53,733 nt of DNA, taken from Amycolatopsis acidicola (GTDB lineage Bacteria; Actinomycetota; Actinomycetes; Mycobacteriales; Pseudonocardiaceae). The DNA is taken from the NCBI RefSeq assembly GCF_007713735.2, contig NZ_VMNW02000062.1, forward strand, positions 1 through 53,733. Reading direction: 5' to 3'. The position numbers and the translations under genes were made by a program. Below, piece after piece: positions 6,961 to 15,770 of the stretch. The notes under the pieces were generated by a model that was not told the origin of the DNA, ran no database searches, and saw only the letters and a program-made list of their open reading frames with translations. Each line of letters begins with the position of its first letter. Positions within the stretch are counted from its first letter, which is position 1.

Positions 6961-8022
6961 ATGCACGATGAAAGCGTGACCGACTTCGACCCGGACGAGA
7001 CCCTGTCCGCGCTGCCGCAGACCGGCGAGCGCGAGGTCGAGACGTCGCTGCGGCCCCGCAAACTGGCCGAGTTCGTCGGCCAGCCGCGCGTGCGCGAACA
7101 GCTCGAACTGGTGCTGGAGAGCGCCCGGCGGCGCGGGGTGCCCCCGGACCACGTGCTGCTGTCCGGCCCGCCCGGGCTCGGCAAGACCAGCCTCGCGATG
7201 ATCGTCGCCGCGGAGCTGGACGCGGCCATCCGGATCACCTCCGGCCCGGCGCTGGAGCGCGCGGGCGACCTGGCCGCGATGCTGTCCAACCTCGCCGAGG
7301 GCGACGTGCTGTTCATCGACGAGATCCACCGCATCGCCCGCCCCGCCGAGGAAATGCTGTACCTCGCGATGGAGGACTTCCGGGTCGACGTGGTGGTCGG
7401 CAAGGGCCCGGGCGCCACCAGCATCCCGCTGGAGATCGCGCCGTTCACCCTGGTCGGCGCCACCACCCGGTCCGGCGCGCTGACCGGGCCGCTGCGCGAC
7501 CGCTTCGGCTTCACCGGCCAGATGGAGTTCTACGCCGACGACGAGCTCGACGAGGTGGTCACGCGCGCGGCGAAGATCCTCGGCATCGAGGTCGACGGGC
7601 GCGCCAGCGCCGAGATCGCCCGCCGCTCCCGCGGCACGCCCCGGATCGCGAACCGCCTGCTCCGCCGCGTGCGCGACTACGCCGAGGTCCGCGCCGACGG
7701 CCGCATCACCTACGAGGTCACCCGCGCCGCGCTCGCGGTCTACGACGTGGACGAGCTGGGCCTGGACCGGCTCGACAGGGCGGTGCTGAGCGCGCTGGTC
7801 GGCTCGTTCGGCGGCGGCCCGGTCGGGATCTCCACGCTGGCCGTGGCGGTCGGTGAAGAGGCGACTACGGTCGAGGAGGTCTGTGAGCCTTACCTCGTGC
7901 GCGCGGGTATGCTCGCCCGGACTCCACGGGGCAGGGTCGCCACCGCGACCGCGTGGGAGCACCTGGGCCTCGCGCCCCCACCCGGCTACGGCCGGATGGA
8001 CCAGCCGCCGCTGTTCGACTAG
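6961..8022 (+). CDS. ruvB: Holliday junction branch migration ATPase RuvB
   Basis: A 353-residue AAA+ motor that drives branch migration with RuvA. Walker A GPPGLGKT is at 69-76 and Walker B VLFIDEIH ends at 123. Sensor 1 is in the GATTRSGALTGPLRDRF segment, which also carries the arginine finger, and the C-terminal winged helix ends at GYGRMDQPPLFD. It begins 9 nt after ruvA. The ATG at 6961 is used here; a GTG at 6976 (VTDFD...) is a plausible shorter start. Confidence 0.97.
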   Translation: MHDESVTDFDPDETLSALPQTGEREVETSLRPRKLAEFVGQPRVREQLELVLESARRRGVPPDHVLLSGPPGLGKTSLAMIVAAELDAAIRITSGPALERAGDLAAMLSNLAEGDVLFIDEIHRIARPAEEMLYLAMEDFRVDVVVGKGPGATSIPLEIAPFTLVGATTRSGALTGPLRDRFGFTGQMEFYADDELDEVVTRAAKILGIEVDGRASAEIARRSRGTPRIANRLLRRVRDYAEVRADGRITYEVTRAALAVYDVDELGLDRLDRAVLSALVGSFGGGPVGISTLAVAVGEEATTVEEVCEPYLVRAGMLARTPRGRVATATAWEHLGLAPPPGYGRMDQPPLFD

Positions 8023-8128
8023 AGGCACGTCAGCGGCGGGTGGTGAGAACAGCGGTGGCACCTGGCACACTCGAAAGAGCACATCCGGACAATTAGGCGC
8101 GCGCGTGGCGCTCGCCGAATGGAGAATC

Positions 8129-8533
8129 ATGAATCAGCTTTTCCTGCCGTTGCTCCTCATGCTCGTCGTGGCGATCCCGCTGGTGATGGGGAGCCGCAAG
8201 CAGAAGCGGGCGGCGCAGGAGCAGAAGAACCTGCAGACCAGCCTGTCCGAGGGCGACCGCGTGATGACCACCTCCGGCCTCTACGGCACGGTGGCCGACA
8301 CCAGCGACGAGACCTCGATCGACATCGAGATCGCGCCCGGCGTGGTGACCACGTGGCTGCGGCAGGCGGTGCGGGAGAAGGTCGCGCCCCCGGTCGACGA
8401 GATCGAGGACGAGACCGAGGAGTCCCCGGAGGAGTCCCCGGCCACCTCGGCCGAGGCCATCACCGAGGCGCCGGCCGAGGAAGAGAAGGCCGGTCCGCAG
8501 ATCGCGCCGCCGCTCGAGCACGGCAAGAAGTAA
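8129..8533 (+). CDS. yajC: Sec translocon accessory protein YajC
   Basis: A 134-residue membrane protein with one N-terminal transmembrane segment (about residues 3-20, LFLPLLLMLVVAIPLV). Next come a basic cytoplasmic stretch (SRKQKRA) and the YajC core with the GDRVMTTSGLYGTV motif. The C-terminal 40 residues are an acidic, low-complexity tail rich in E, P and S, as in other actinobacteria. It associates with SecDF at the SecYEG channel. The ATG is preceded by GGAGA at 8121-8125. It lies directly upstream of secD and secF, separated by a hairpin. Confidence 0.95.
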   Translation: MNQLFLPLLLMLVVAIPLVMGSRKQKRAAQEQKNLQTSLSEGDRVMTTSGLYGTVADTSDETSIDIEIAPGVVTTWLRQAVREKVAPPVDEIEDETEESPEESPATSAEAITEAPAEEEKAGPQIAPPLEHGKK

Positions 8534-8546
8534 GGGCCATCGCCCG

Positions 8547-8579
8547 GCCCCTGGCGCCCTCCGGAACGGCGCCGGGGGC
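8547..8579 (+). terminator. Hairpin between yajC and secD
   Basis: GCCCCTGGCGCC, a 9-nt loop, then GGCGCCGGGGGC: twelve pairs with one G-T. No T-run follows. It may attenuate or process the yajC-secD transcript; secD starts 84 nt downstream. Confidence 0.6.
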
Positions 8580-8663
8580 AACACGCTGCGCTCACCCGGG
8601 ACCGAGTAGGGTTCCGGTCCTACCAGCGCCGCAGACCCCTTTTTCCCGAGGAGAACCACAACC

Positions 8664-10241
8664 GTGGCACCACCGGCCGGGCGGATCCGCCCGGGACGCT
8701 ATCTCATCATCTACGCCCTGATCGTGGTCGTGCTCTACGTGCTGGTGTTCTTCACCGGCGGGGGCAAGCCGACGCCCAAACTGGGCATCGATCTGCAGGG
8801 CGGCACCCGCGTCACGCTCAGCGCGCGCACCCCCGACGGCTCCGCGCCGACGAAGGACTCGCTGAACCAGGCGCGCCAGATCATCGAGAAGCGCGTCAAC
8901 GGGATGGGCGTCAGCGGCGCCGAGGTCCTCCTCGACGGCAACAACATCGTCATCACGGTGCCCGGCGAGCAGGGCGACCAGGCCAAGAAGCTCGGCCAGA
9001 CCGCGCAGCTGAACTTCCGCCAGGTGCTGGACTCGGCGCAGGCCACGGCCGCGCCCACCCCGCCACCGGCCGGCACCACCGACGACCAGTCCACGCAGCA
9101 GATCCAGCAGGCCAAGGCCACCCGCCAGGATCCGGCGCTGATGACCGGCACCGGGGACGACATCGCCGCGGGCGCCACGGCGCAGCAGGCGCTGGCCGCG
9201 TTCACCTGCTCCACGCAGGACCCGCTGAGCGGTAACGACGACCCGAACCTCCCGCTGATGACCTGCAGCCAGGACGGGACCACGAAGTACCTGCTCGGGC
9301 CGGTGTTCCTCAAAGGCACCGAGATCGACAGCGCGGTCTCCTCGCCGCCGGCGCAGGGCAAGGCGGGCTGGACGGTCGACCTGACCTTCAAGGACGCCGG
9401 GCGCCAGACCTGGGCCGACTTCACCACGAAGCACTATCAGGCGCAGACGCAGACGGCGTTCACCCTGGACACGCAGGTGGTCTCCGCGCCCGCGATCCAG
9501 AGCGCGATCGTCGACGGCAACACGCAGATCAGCGGCAACTTCACCCAGCAGCAGACCAAGGACCTGGCCGACATCCTGAAGTACGGCTCGCTGCCGCTGT
9601 CGTTCACGTCCTCGGACGCCACCACGGTTTCGGCCACCCTCGGCCTCGCCTCGCTTAAGGCGGGCCTGATCGCCGGCGGGATCGGCCTGCTGCTGGTGTT
9701 CCTGTACTGCCTGTTCTACTACCGCCTCCTCGGCGTGCTCACGATCATCTCGCTTGCGCTGTCCGGCGCGGTCGTTTACGCGGTGCTGGTGCTGCTCGGG
9801 CGGTGGATCGGGTTCAGCCTCGACCTCGCGGGCGTCGCCGGGTTCATCATCGCCATCGGTGTCACCGCGGACTCCTTCGTCGTGTTCTTCGAACGGCTGA
9901 AGGACGAGATACGGGAGGGCAGAACCTTCCGGTCCGCGGTGCCGCGCGGCTGGCAGCGGGCGCGGCGCACGATCCTGGCCTCCGACGCCATCCTGTTCCT
10001 GGCTTCGGCGGTGCTGTACGCGATCGCGGTCGGCGACGTGCAGGGCTTCGCGTTCACCCTCGGCATGTCCACGGTGCTGGACCTGGTCGTGGTCTTCCTG
10101 GTGACGCACCCGCTGGTGGCGCTGGCCTCGCGGTCGAAGTTCCTGTCCAACCCGAAGCTCACCGGCCTCGGCGGGGTGCAGACCCTCGCCGCCGAACGCC
10201 GGTCGGCCCGCAAGGCCGCCGCGGCCGGTAAGGAGGCGTGA
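8664..10241 (+). CDS. secD: Protein translocase subunit SecD
   Basis: A 525-residue RND-type membrane protein that uses the proton gradient to pull exported proteins off the Sec channel. A first membrane segment lies at about 11-30. The periplasmic P1 domain follows, with the GIDLQGGTRVTLSA motif (about 41-54) and an actinobacterial T/Q/P-rich insertion around 130-150. Five more membrane segments occupy about 330-490, with the conserved GVTADSFVVFFERLKDEIREG motif. The GTG start follows GAGGAGAAC at 8649-8656. It pairs with secF immediately downstream. Confidence 0.96.
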   Translation: MAPPAGRIRPGRYLIIYALIVVVLYVLVFFTGGGKPTPKLGIDLQGGTRVTLSARTPDGSAPTKDSLNQARQIIEKRVNGMGVSGAEVLLDGNNIVITVPGEQGDQAKKLGQTAQLNFRQVLDSAQATAAPTPPPAGTTDDQSTQQIQQAKATRQDPALMTGTGDDIAAGATAQQALAAFTCSTQDPLSGNDDPNLPLMTCSQDGTTKYLLGPVFLKGTEIDSAVSSPPAQGKAGWTVDLTFKDAGRQTWADFTTKHYQAQTQTAFTLDTQVVSAPAIQSAIVDGNTQISGNFTQQQTKDLADILKYGSLPLSFTSSDATTVSATLGLASLKAGLIAGGIGLLLVFLYCLFYYRLLGVLTIISLALSGAVVYAVLVLLGRWIGFSLDLAGVAGFIIAIGVTADSFVVFFERLKDEIREGRTFRSAVPRGWQRARRTILASDAILFLASAVLYAIAVGDVQGFAFTLGMSTVLDLVVVFLVTHPLVALASRSKFLSNPKLTGLGGVQTLAAERRSARKAAAAGKEA

Positions 10242-10243
10242 GC

Positions 10244-11479
10244 ATGTCCAGCGCGGAAAGCCACGGCGCCCAGGCCTCGCCGAAGAAGAACGAAGGCGGC
10301 ATCCTCCACCGGCTCTACGTCGGCACCGGCGCCTTCGACATCGTAGGCAAGCGCAAACGGTGGTACCTCTTCTTCATCGCGCTGGTGCTGATCAGCGTCG
10401 CGTCGATGGGGATCAAGGGGTTCAACCTTGGCATCGAGTTCGAGGGCGGTACCCAGATCCAGCTGCCGGCGCACGGCGCGCACGGCACGATCACGTCCGA
10501 CGACGCCACCCGCGTGTTCGCCGACGCGCTCGGCAAGCAGGCGGCCGAGGCGCAGACGGTCGGCGTCGGGAGCGCCGCGACGGTGCAGATCCGCTCGGAG
10601 ACGCTGCCGGAGACGGACGTCGCGAAGGTGAAGCAGGCGCTGTTCCAGCAGCTCCAGCCGATCGGCAGCAACGGGCAGCCCAGCGAGCAGGCGATCAGCG
10701 ACAGCGCGGTGAGCGCGTCGTGGGGCGGGGAGATCTCGCGCCAGGCATTCATCGCGCTCGGCGTGTTCATGGTGCTGGTGACGATCTTCCTGGCGATCTA
10801 CTTCGAACGCTGGATGGCGCTGGCGGCGCTGATCTCGCTGATCCACGACATCGTGGTCACGGCGGGCATCTACTCGCTCGTCGGCTTCGAGGTCACGCCC
10901 GCCACGGTGATCGGCCTGCTGACGATTCTCGGTTTTTCCCTGTACGACACGGTGGTGGTGTTCGACAAGGTCAAGGAGAACTCGCGCGGCATCCTCGGCC
11001 TGACGAGGCGCACCTACGCGGAGACGGCGAACCTGGCGCTGAACCAGACGCTGATGCGCTCGATCAACACCTCGGTCATCGCGCTGCTGCCGGTGCTGGG
11101 GCTGCTGATCGTGGGCTATATTCTGCTCGGCTCCGGCACGCTGCAGGACCTGGCGCTGGTCCAGCTCACCGGCATGCTCGCCGGCGTGATGTCCTCGCTG
11201 TTCCTGGCCACGCCGCTGCTGGTGGACTTCAAGATGCGTGACCCGAAGTTCAAGCAGCAGGCGGAGCGGGTGCGGCAGCGCCGCGCGAACCTGGCCCGCA
11301 AGGCCGCCGAGCGTCAGGCGGAGGAGGACGACTTCGACGCCTCGGACGACGACGCGCTGGCCGCCGAGCTCCGTAAGGAGAAGGCGTACGCGGCGGCGGC
11401 CAGTGTCCCGTCGAGGACGCCGAAGCAATCGAAGTCCAACCCGCGGCGCGGGCGGCCTTCGGGCAAGAAGAAGCGCTGA
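10244..11479 (+). CDS. secF: Protein translocase subunit SecF
   Basis: A 411-residue partner of SecD with the same RND fold. The first membrane segment is at about 39-58, followed by the GIEFEGGTQIQLP motif. The later segments carry GFSLYDTVVVFDKVKEN and NQTLMRSINTSVIALLPVLGL. The C-terminal tail is charged, first acidic (EEDDFDASDDD), then very basic, as in other actinobacterial SecF. I chose the ATG at 10244 because AGGAGG at 10231-10236 is 7 nt upstream. A GTG at 10238 overlapping the secD stop is only 1 nt from that site. Confidence 0.95.
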   Translation: MSSAESHGAQASPKKNEGGILHRLYVGTGAFDIVGKRKRWYLFFIALVLISVASMGIKGFNLGIEFEGGTQIQLPAHGAHGTITSDDATRVFADALGKQAAEAQTVGVGSAATVQIRSETLPETDVAKVKQALFQQLQPIGSNGQPSEQAISDSAVSASWGGEISRQAFIALGVFMVLVTIFLAIYFERWMALAALISLIHDIVVTAGIYSLVGFEVTPATVIGLLTILGFSLYDTVVVFDKVKENSRGILGLTRRTYAETANLALNQTLMRSINTSVIALLPVLGLLIVGYILLGSGTLQDLALVQLTGMLAGVMSSLFLATPLLVDFKMRDPKFKQQAERVRQRRANLARKAAERQAEEDDFDASDDDALAAELRKEKAYAAAASVPSRTPKQSKSNPRRGRPSGKKKR

Positions 11480-11481
11480 GC

Positions 11482-12000
11482 ATGGATCTCGACGCCGCAT
11501 TGGGCCTGATCGCCGAGATCCCGGATTTCCCCGAGCCTGGCGTGCTGTTCCGCGACCTGTCGCCGCTGTTCGCCAGCGCCGACGGGTTCAAGGCGGTCAC
11601 CGACGCGCTCGCCGCCACGGTGGAGCCGGACGTGGAGCTGCTGGCCGCGGTCGAGGCGCGCGGGTTCATGCTCGCCGCCGCGGTCGGCTACGCCCGCGGG
11701 CTCGGCGTGGTCCTGGTCCGCAAGCCCGGCAAGCTGCCCTCGGTCGCGGGCCGCGTGGAGTACGCGCTCGAGTACGGCACGGCTTCGCTGGAGCTGCCCG
11801 CCGGCGTCGTCGCGCCGGGCAGCCGGGTCGCGGTGGTCGACGACGTGCTGGCCACGGGCGGCACGGTCGACGCGGCGTGCCGGCTGCTCGAAGAGGCCGG
11901 TGCCTCGGTGTCCGGGATTTCGGTGGTGCTGGAGCTCGCCGGTCTCGACGGCCGCGCCGTGCTGGCCGGCCGGAAGGTGAGCGCGCTCCAGGCCGCCTGA
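11482..12000 (+). CDS. apt: Adenine phosphoribosyltransferase
   Basis: A 172-residue purine-salvage enzyme that makes AMP from adenine and PRPP. The N-terminal IPDFPEPGVLFRDLSPLF and the PRPP-binding signature VAVVDDVLATGGTVDAA (about 115-131) are clear. The start ATG lies 2 nt after the secF stop, so translation is probably coupled to secF. The secD-secF-apt-rel order is typical of actinobacteria. About 205 bp separate it from rel. Confidence 0.95.
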   Translation: MDLDAALGLIAEIPDFPEPGVLFRDLSPLFASADGFKAVTDALAATVEPDVELLAAVEARGFMLAAAVGYARGLGVVLVRKPGKLPSVAGRVEYALEYGTASLELPAGVVAPGSRVAVVDDVLATGGTVDAACRLLEEAGASVSGISVVLELAGLDGRAVLAGRKVSALQAA

Positions 12001-12205
12001 ACCGGGGCCGGGGAATGGTGGCGGTCCCGCGGGTGTTTTCCTGATCAGGGATAGCGAAGCGGGGTGATCGGCCCGGCGGAAGCGGAGGCGACCGCTGGGC
12101 GCGGGTGCCCGCCACACAACGCACCTTGCGGATCACCGCGACGCCATCCGGCGCAGGCGGGTTACGCTTGTTGTCCGGAGAGGTCACGCGAAGAGGAGGT
12201 GGGGG

Positions 12206-14521
12206 TTGAGCCAAGAGCTCGATTCGGCGGCGCCCCACGAAAACGCGTTGACGCACCAGGGCGCGACCAGGGCGCCGTCGGCCACCCGGCGGGTCCGGGC
12301 GCGGCTCGCGCGGCGGATCACCGCGCAGCGGGCGGCCTCGGTCAAGCAGGTACTCGAGCCGCTGGCCGCGATCCACCGCGAGCTGCACCCGAACGCCGAC
12401 CTGAGCCTGCTCCAGCGCGCCTACGACGTGGCCGAGGAGCTGCACCGCGAGCAGCGGCGTAAGTCCGGGGACCCGTACATCACGCATCCGCTCGCGGTGG
12501 CCACGATCCTCGCCGAGCTGGGCATGGACACCATCACGCTGGTGGCCGCGCTGCTGCACGACACGGTGGAGGACACCGGCTACTCGCTGGAGCAGCTGTC
12601 GGAGGACTTCGGCGACAAGGTCGCCCAGCTCGTCGACGGCGTGACCAAACTGGACAAGGTCAAGCTCGGCACGGCCGCCGAGGCCGAGACGATCCGCAAG
12701 ATGGTCATCGCGATGGCGCGCGACCCGCGCGTGCTGGTGATCAAGCTGGCCGACCGGCTGCACAACATGCGCACGATGCGCTTCCTCCCGCCGGAAAAGC
12801 AGGCACGCAAGGCGAAGGAGACCCTCGAGGTCCTCGCCCCGCTGGCGCACCGGCTGGGCATGGCCACCGTCAAATGGGAGCTGGAGGACCTCGCGTTCGC
12901 GATCCTGCAGCCCAAGAAGTACGACGAGATCGTCCGCCTGGTCGCGGACAGGGCGCCCTCGCGCGACATCTACCTGCGCAAGGTGATCGACGAGCTGAAC
13001 CTGAGCCTGGGCAACTCGCGGATCACCGCGAAGGTCGAGGGCAGGCCGAAGCACTACTACTCGATCAACCAGAAGATGATCGTCCGCGGCCGCGACCTCG
13101 ACGACATCCACGACCTGGTCGGCGTGCGGATCCTGGTCGAGGACGTGCGGGACTGCTACGCCGCGATGGGCGTGGTGCACGCGCTGTGGCAGCCGATGCC
13201 CGGCCGCTTCAAGGACTACATCGCGCAGCCGCGGTTCGGGGTGTATCAGTCCCTGCACACCACGGTGATCGGGCCGGAGGGCAAACCCCTCGAAGTCCAG
13301 ATCCGCACGTACGAAATGCACCACACCGCCGAGTACGGCATCGCCGCGCACTGGCGCTACAAGGAAACCAAGGGCACGCACAGCGGCGCCTCCGTCGACA
13401 TCGACGAGATGGCCTGGATGCGGCAGCTGCTGGACTGGCAGCGGGAAGCGGCGGACCCGGGCGAGTTCCTCGACTCGCTGCGCTACGAGCTGGCCGCCCG
13501 CGAGATCTTCGTGTTCACGCCCAAGGGAGACGTGGTCACGCTGCCGGTCGACGGCACCCCGGTCGACTTCGCGTACGCGGTGCACACCGAGGTCGGGCAC
13601 CGCTGCATCGGCGCCCGCGTCAACGGCAGGCTCGTCGCGCTGGAGCGGAAGCTCGAAAACGGCGACGTGGTCGAGATCTTCACGTCGAAGGCGGAGACGG
13701 CGGGCCCGAGCCGGGACTGGCTGCAGTTCGCCCGCTCGCCCAAGGCGCGCGCCAAGATCCGCCAGTGGTTCGCCAAGGAGCGCCGCGACGAGGCGATCGA
13801 GGCGGGCAAGGACGCGATCACCAAGGAGATCCGCAAGGTCGGGCTGCCGATGCAGCGCCTGGTCACCGCGGAGTCGATGGGCGCGCTCGCCGCCGAGCTG
13901 CGGCACCCGGACATCAGCTCGCTGTACGCCGCGGTGGGGGAGAGCCACACCAGCGCCAAGCACGTCGTGCAGCGGCTCGTCGCGCTGATCGGCGGGGTCG
14001 AGGAGGCCGAGGAGGAGCTGGCCGCGCGGGCCACCCCGTCCACGGTCACCCGCCGCCGCGGGTCCAACGACGTCGGCGTGATCGTCAAGGATTCCGGGGA
14101 CGTGTGGGCGAAACTCGCGCGCTGCTGCACCCCGGTGCCGGGCGACGACATCCTCGGGTTCGTCACGCGCGGCGGCGGCGTGAGCGTGCACCGCACGGAC
14201 TGCACCAACGCCGAGGACCTGCGCAGCCAGCCCGAGCGGCTGGTCGAGGTCGAGTGGGCGCCGTCGGAGAACTCGGTGTTCCTGGTCGCGATCCAGGTGG
14301 AGGCGCTGGACCGGCACCGGCTGCTTTCGGACGTGACGAAGGTGCTGGCCGACGAGAAGGTCAACATCCTGTCGGCGTCGGTCACCACGTCGCGGGACAG
14401 GGTGGCGGTGAGCCGGTTCTCGTTCGAGATGGGCGATCCCAAGCACCTCGGGCACGTGCTGAAGGTGGTGCGCGGCGTCGAGGGCGTGTACGACGTGTAC
14501 CGCGTCACGTCGGCGTCCTGA
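12206..14521 (+). CDS. rel: Bifunctional (p)ppGpp synthetase/hydrolase (RelA/SpoT homolog)
   Basis: A 771-residue stringent-response enzyme. The HD hydrolase domain has H94 in YITHPLA and HDTVED at 118-123, both intact. The synthetase domain has RFKD at 334-337; RxKD rather than ExDD is typical of bifunctional Rel. YQSLHTTV and EYGIAAHWRYKE follow. The TGS domain is at about 430-490 and a C-terminal ACT domain at about 695-770. The TTG start at 12206 is supported by AGGAGGT at 12194-12200. The 205 bp upstream of it holds no gene that I can see. Confidence 0.96.
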   Translation: MSQELDSAAPHENALTHQGATRAPSATRRVRARLARRITAQRAASVKQVLEPLAAIHRELHPNADLSLLQRAYDVAEELHREQRRKSGDPYITHPLAVATILAELGMDTITLVAALLHDTVEDTGYSLEQLSEDFGDKVAQLVDGVTKLDKVKLGTAAEAETIRKMVIAMARDPRVLVIKLADRLHNMRTMRFLPPEKQARKAKETLEVLAPLAHRLGMATVKWELEDLAFAILQPKKYDEIVRLVADRAPSRDIYLRKVIDELNLSLGNSRITAKVEGRPKHYYSINQKMIVRGRDLDDIHDLVGVRILVEDVRDCYAAMGVVHALWQPMPGRFKDYIAQPRFGVYQSLHTTVIGPEGKPLEVQIRTYEMHHTAEYGIAAHWRYKETKGTHSGASVDIDEMAWMRQLLDWQREAADPGEFLDSLRYELAAREIFVFTPKGDVVTLPVDGTPVDFAYAVHTEVGHRCIGARVNGRLVALERKLENGDVVEIFTSKAETAGPSRDWLQFARSPKARAKIRQWFAKERRDEAIEAGKDAITKEIRKVGLPMQRLVTAESMGALAAELRHPDISSLYAAVGESHTSAKHVVQRLVALIGGVEEAEEELAARATPSTVTRRRGSNDVGVIVKDSGDVWAKLARCCTPVPGDDILGFVTRGGGVSVHRTDCTNAEDLRSQPERLVEVEWAPSENSVFLVAIQVEALDRHRLLSDVTKVLADEKVNILSASVTTSRDRVAVSRFSFEMGDPKHLGHVLKVVRGVEGVYDVYRVTSAS

Positions 14522-14544
14522 GCGGGGACGCTAGGGTTCGGTCC

Positions 14545-15318
14545 ATGGTGGATGGGCTGGAGTTCGCGCGTGAGGGCGAGGTCGGGACGCTGACCTTCGC
14601 CCGGCCGGAGAAGAAGAACGCGATCACGCACGGGATGTGGTCGGCGATCCCGGAGATCGTGGCCGGCGTGGAGGCGGACCCGGCGCTGAAGGTCCTGGTG
14701 CTCACCGGCGCCGGACAGGATTTCTCGGCGGGCGCGGACATCAGCGAGTTCCGCGAGCTGCGGTCCACAGCGGACGGTGCCGCCGCCTACGACAAGGCGG
14801 TCGAGGGCGCGGTCACGGCGTTGTCGGGGATGCGGAAGCCGACCGTCGCGAAGATCCGCGGAAACTGCATCGGTGGCGGCTGCCAGCTCTCGGTCGCGTG
14901 CGATTTCCGGTTCGCGGAGCCGGGTTCGCGGTTCGGGATCACCCCGGCGAAGCTCGGCATCGTGTACGACTTCCTCTCCACCCGGCAGCTGGTTTCGCTG
15001 ATCGGCCCGGCGCACGCGCGGTACTTCCTGTTGTCCGGCCGGCTGATCGACGGCAGGCGGGCCCGCGAAATCGGTCTGCTCAACGACGTTTTCGCCAGCC
15101 TGGACGAAGAGGTCGCGGCGTTCGCGGAGACGCTGTGCGCGCGGTCGCAGTCCTCGATCCGCGGGATGAACCGGATCATCGGGAAGATCCTTGCGGGACA
15201 AGAGGAATCCGACGCGGAGGTGGAGGAGATCCGCTCGGCGGCCCTGCACGGCGAGGACTACGCCGAGGGCGTCGCGGCCTTCCTGGAGCGGCGCGCGCCG
15301 AAGTTCACCCATCGCTGA
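14545..15318 (+). CDS. Crotonase-fold acyl-CoA enzyme (lacks both hydratase glutamates)
   Basis: A 257-residue crotonase-superfamily protein. The first oxyanion-hole loop is DFSAGADISEF and the second is KIRGNCIGGGCQLSVACDFRFA. Canonical enoyl-CoA hydratases need two glutamates (E144 and E164, rat numbering). Here the first is Q (GGGCQLS) and the second falls in GITPAKLGIVYDF, where no glutamate is present. An aspartate (VYD) occupies the place where peroxisomal delta3-delta2 isomerases carry their catalytic glutamate. Hydration is therefore unlikely; isomerisation, decarboxylation or thioester chemistry is more plausible. It follows rel by 23 nt, but the functional link is probably incidental. 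Confidence 0.85.
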   Translation: MVDGLEFAREGEVGTLTFARPEKKNAITHGMWSAIPEIVAGVEADPALKVLVLTGAGQDFSAGADISEFRELRSTADGAAAYDKAVEGAVTALSGMRKPTVAKIRGNCIGGGCQLSVACDFRFAEPGSRFGITPAKLGIVYDFLSTRQLVSLIGPAHARYFLLSGRLIDGRRAREIGLLNDVFASLDEEVAAFAETLCARSQSSIRGMNRIIGKILAGQEESDAEVEEIRSAALHGEDYAEGVAAFLERRAPKFTHR

Positions 15319-15353
15319 GGCGGGCCTCAGCCGCGGCTCGTTACCTTGGCCGC

Positions 15354-15770
15354 ATGACCGCCCTCCGTGGAGAGAATCTGCCGCGCGCCCTGCTCGTGCT
15401 GCTGGGCGTGCTCACGATGCTGCCGGTGCTCGCGCTGGCCGACGCCTCGGTGCTCGAAACGAGCTACGGCGTGACCGATCCCGAACCGATGACGCTCGCC
15501 CTGCTGCAACATAGGGGAATGCTGCAGCTGCTGCTCGGCGCGATGATCGTGTGGGCCGCGTTCCACCGGCCCGCGCGCGTGCCCGCCGCGATCGCCGCCG
15601 TGCTGGGCAAGGGCACGTTCCTCGCGCTGATCCTGTCCGATGTGGACCTGCGCGCCGAGGTTCCTTGGTATACGGTCGTTTTCGACGCGCTCTGCATCGT
15701 CGTGCTGACCACTGTGGCCATTGTGGACGGTCGGAACCGGGCGGCGCGCGGGCTGCCTCAGGCCGGCTGA
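15354..15770 (+). CDS. Small four-helix membrane protein
   Basis: A 138-residue protein with four hydrophobic segments at about 13-30, 60-75, 80-97 and 105-123. No enzyme motif is seen. The pattern resembles DoxX/DUF4345-like small membrane proteins, but I cannot assign it with confidence. The ATG at 15354 is the first in frame. Its last 13 bases overlap the 3' end of the convergent EAL-CBS-GGDEF gene, so the transcripts are antisense there. Confidence 0.75.
   Translation: MTALRGENLPRALLVLLGVLTMLPVLALADASVLETSYGVTDPEPMTLALLQHRGMLQLLLGAMIVWAAFHRPARVPAAIAAVLGKGTFLALILSDVDLRAEVPWYTVVFDALCIVVLTTVAIVDGRNRAARGLPQAG

Noticed and set aside
8592..11500. Long open frames antisense to secD and secF
   Set aside because: Composition is arginine/histidine-rich low complexity, with no ribosome-binding site or homology that I can recognise; shadows of secD and secF.
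12001..12205. Small gene between apt and rel
   Set aside because: The plus-strand frames are arginine/proline-rich and short, with no ribosome-binding site; the region more likely holds the rel promoter.
11666..14455. A 929-codon open frame antisense to apt and rel
   Set aside because: Same codon-bias shadow; the sense strand encodes a fully conserved Rel with all motifs intact.
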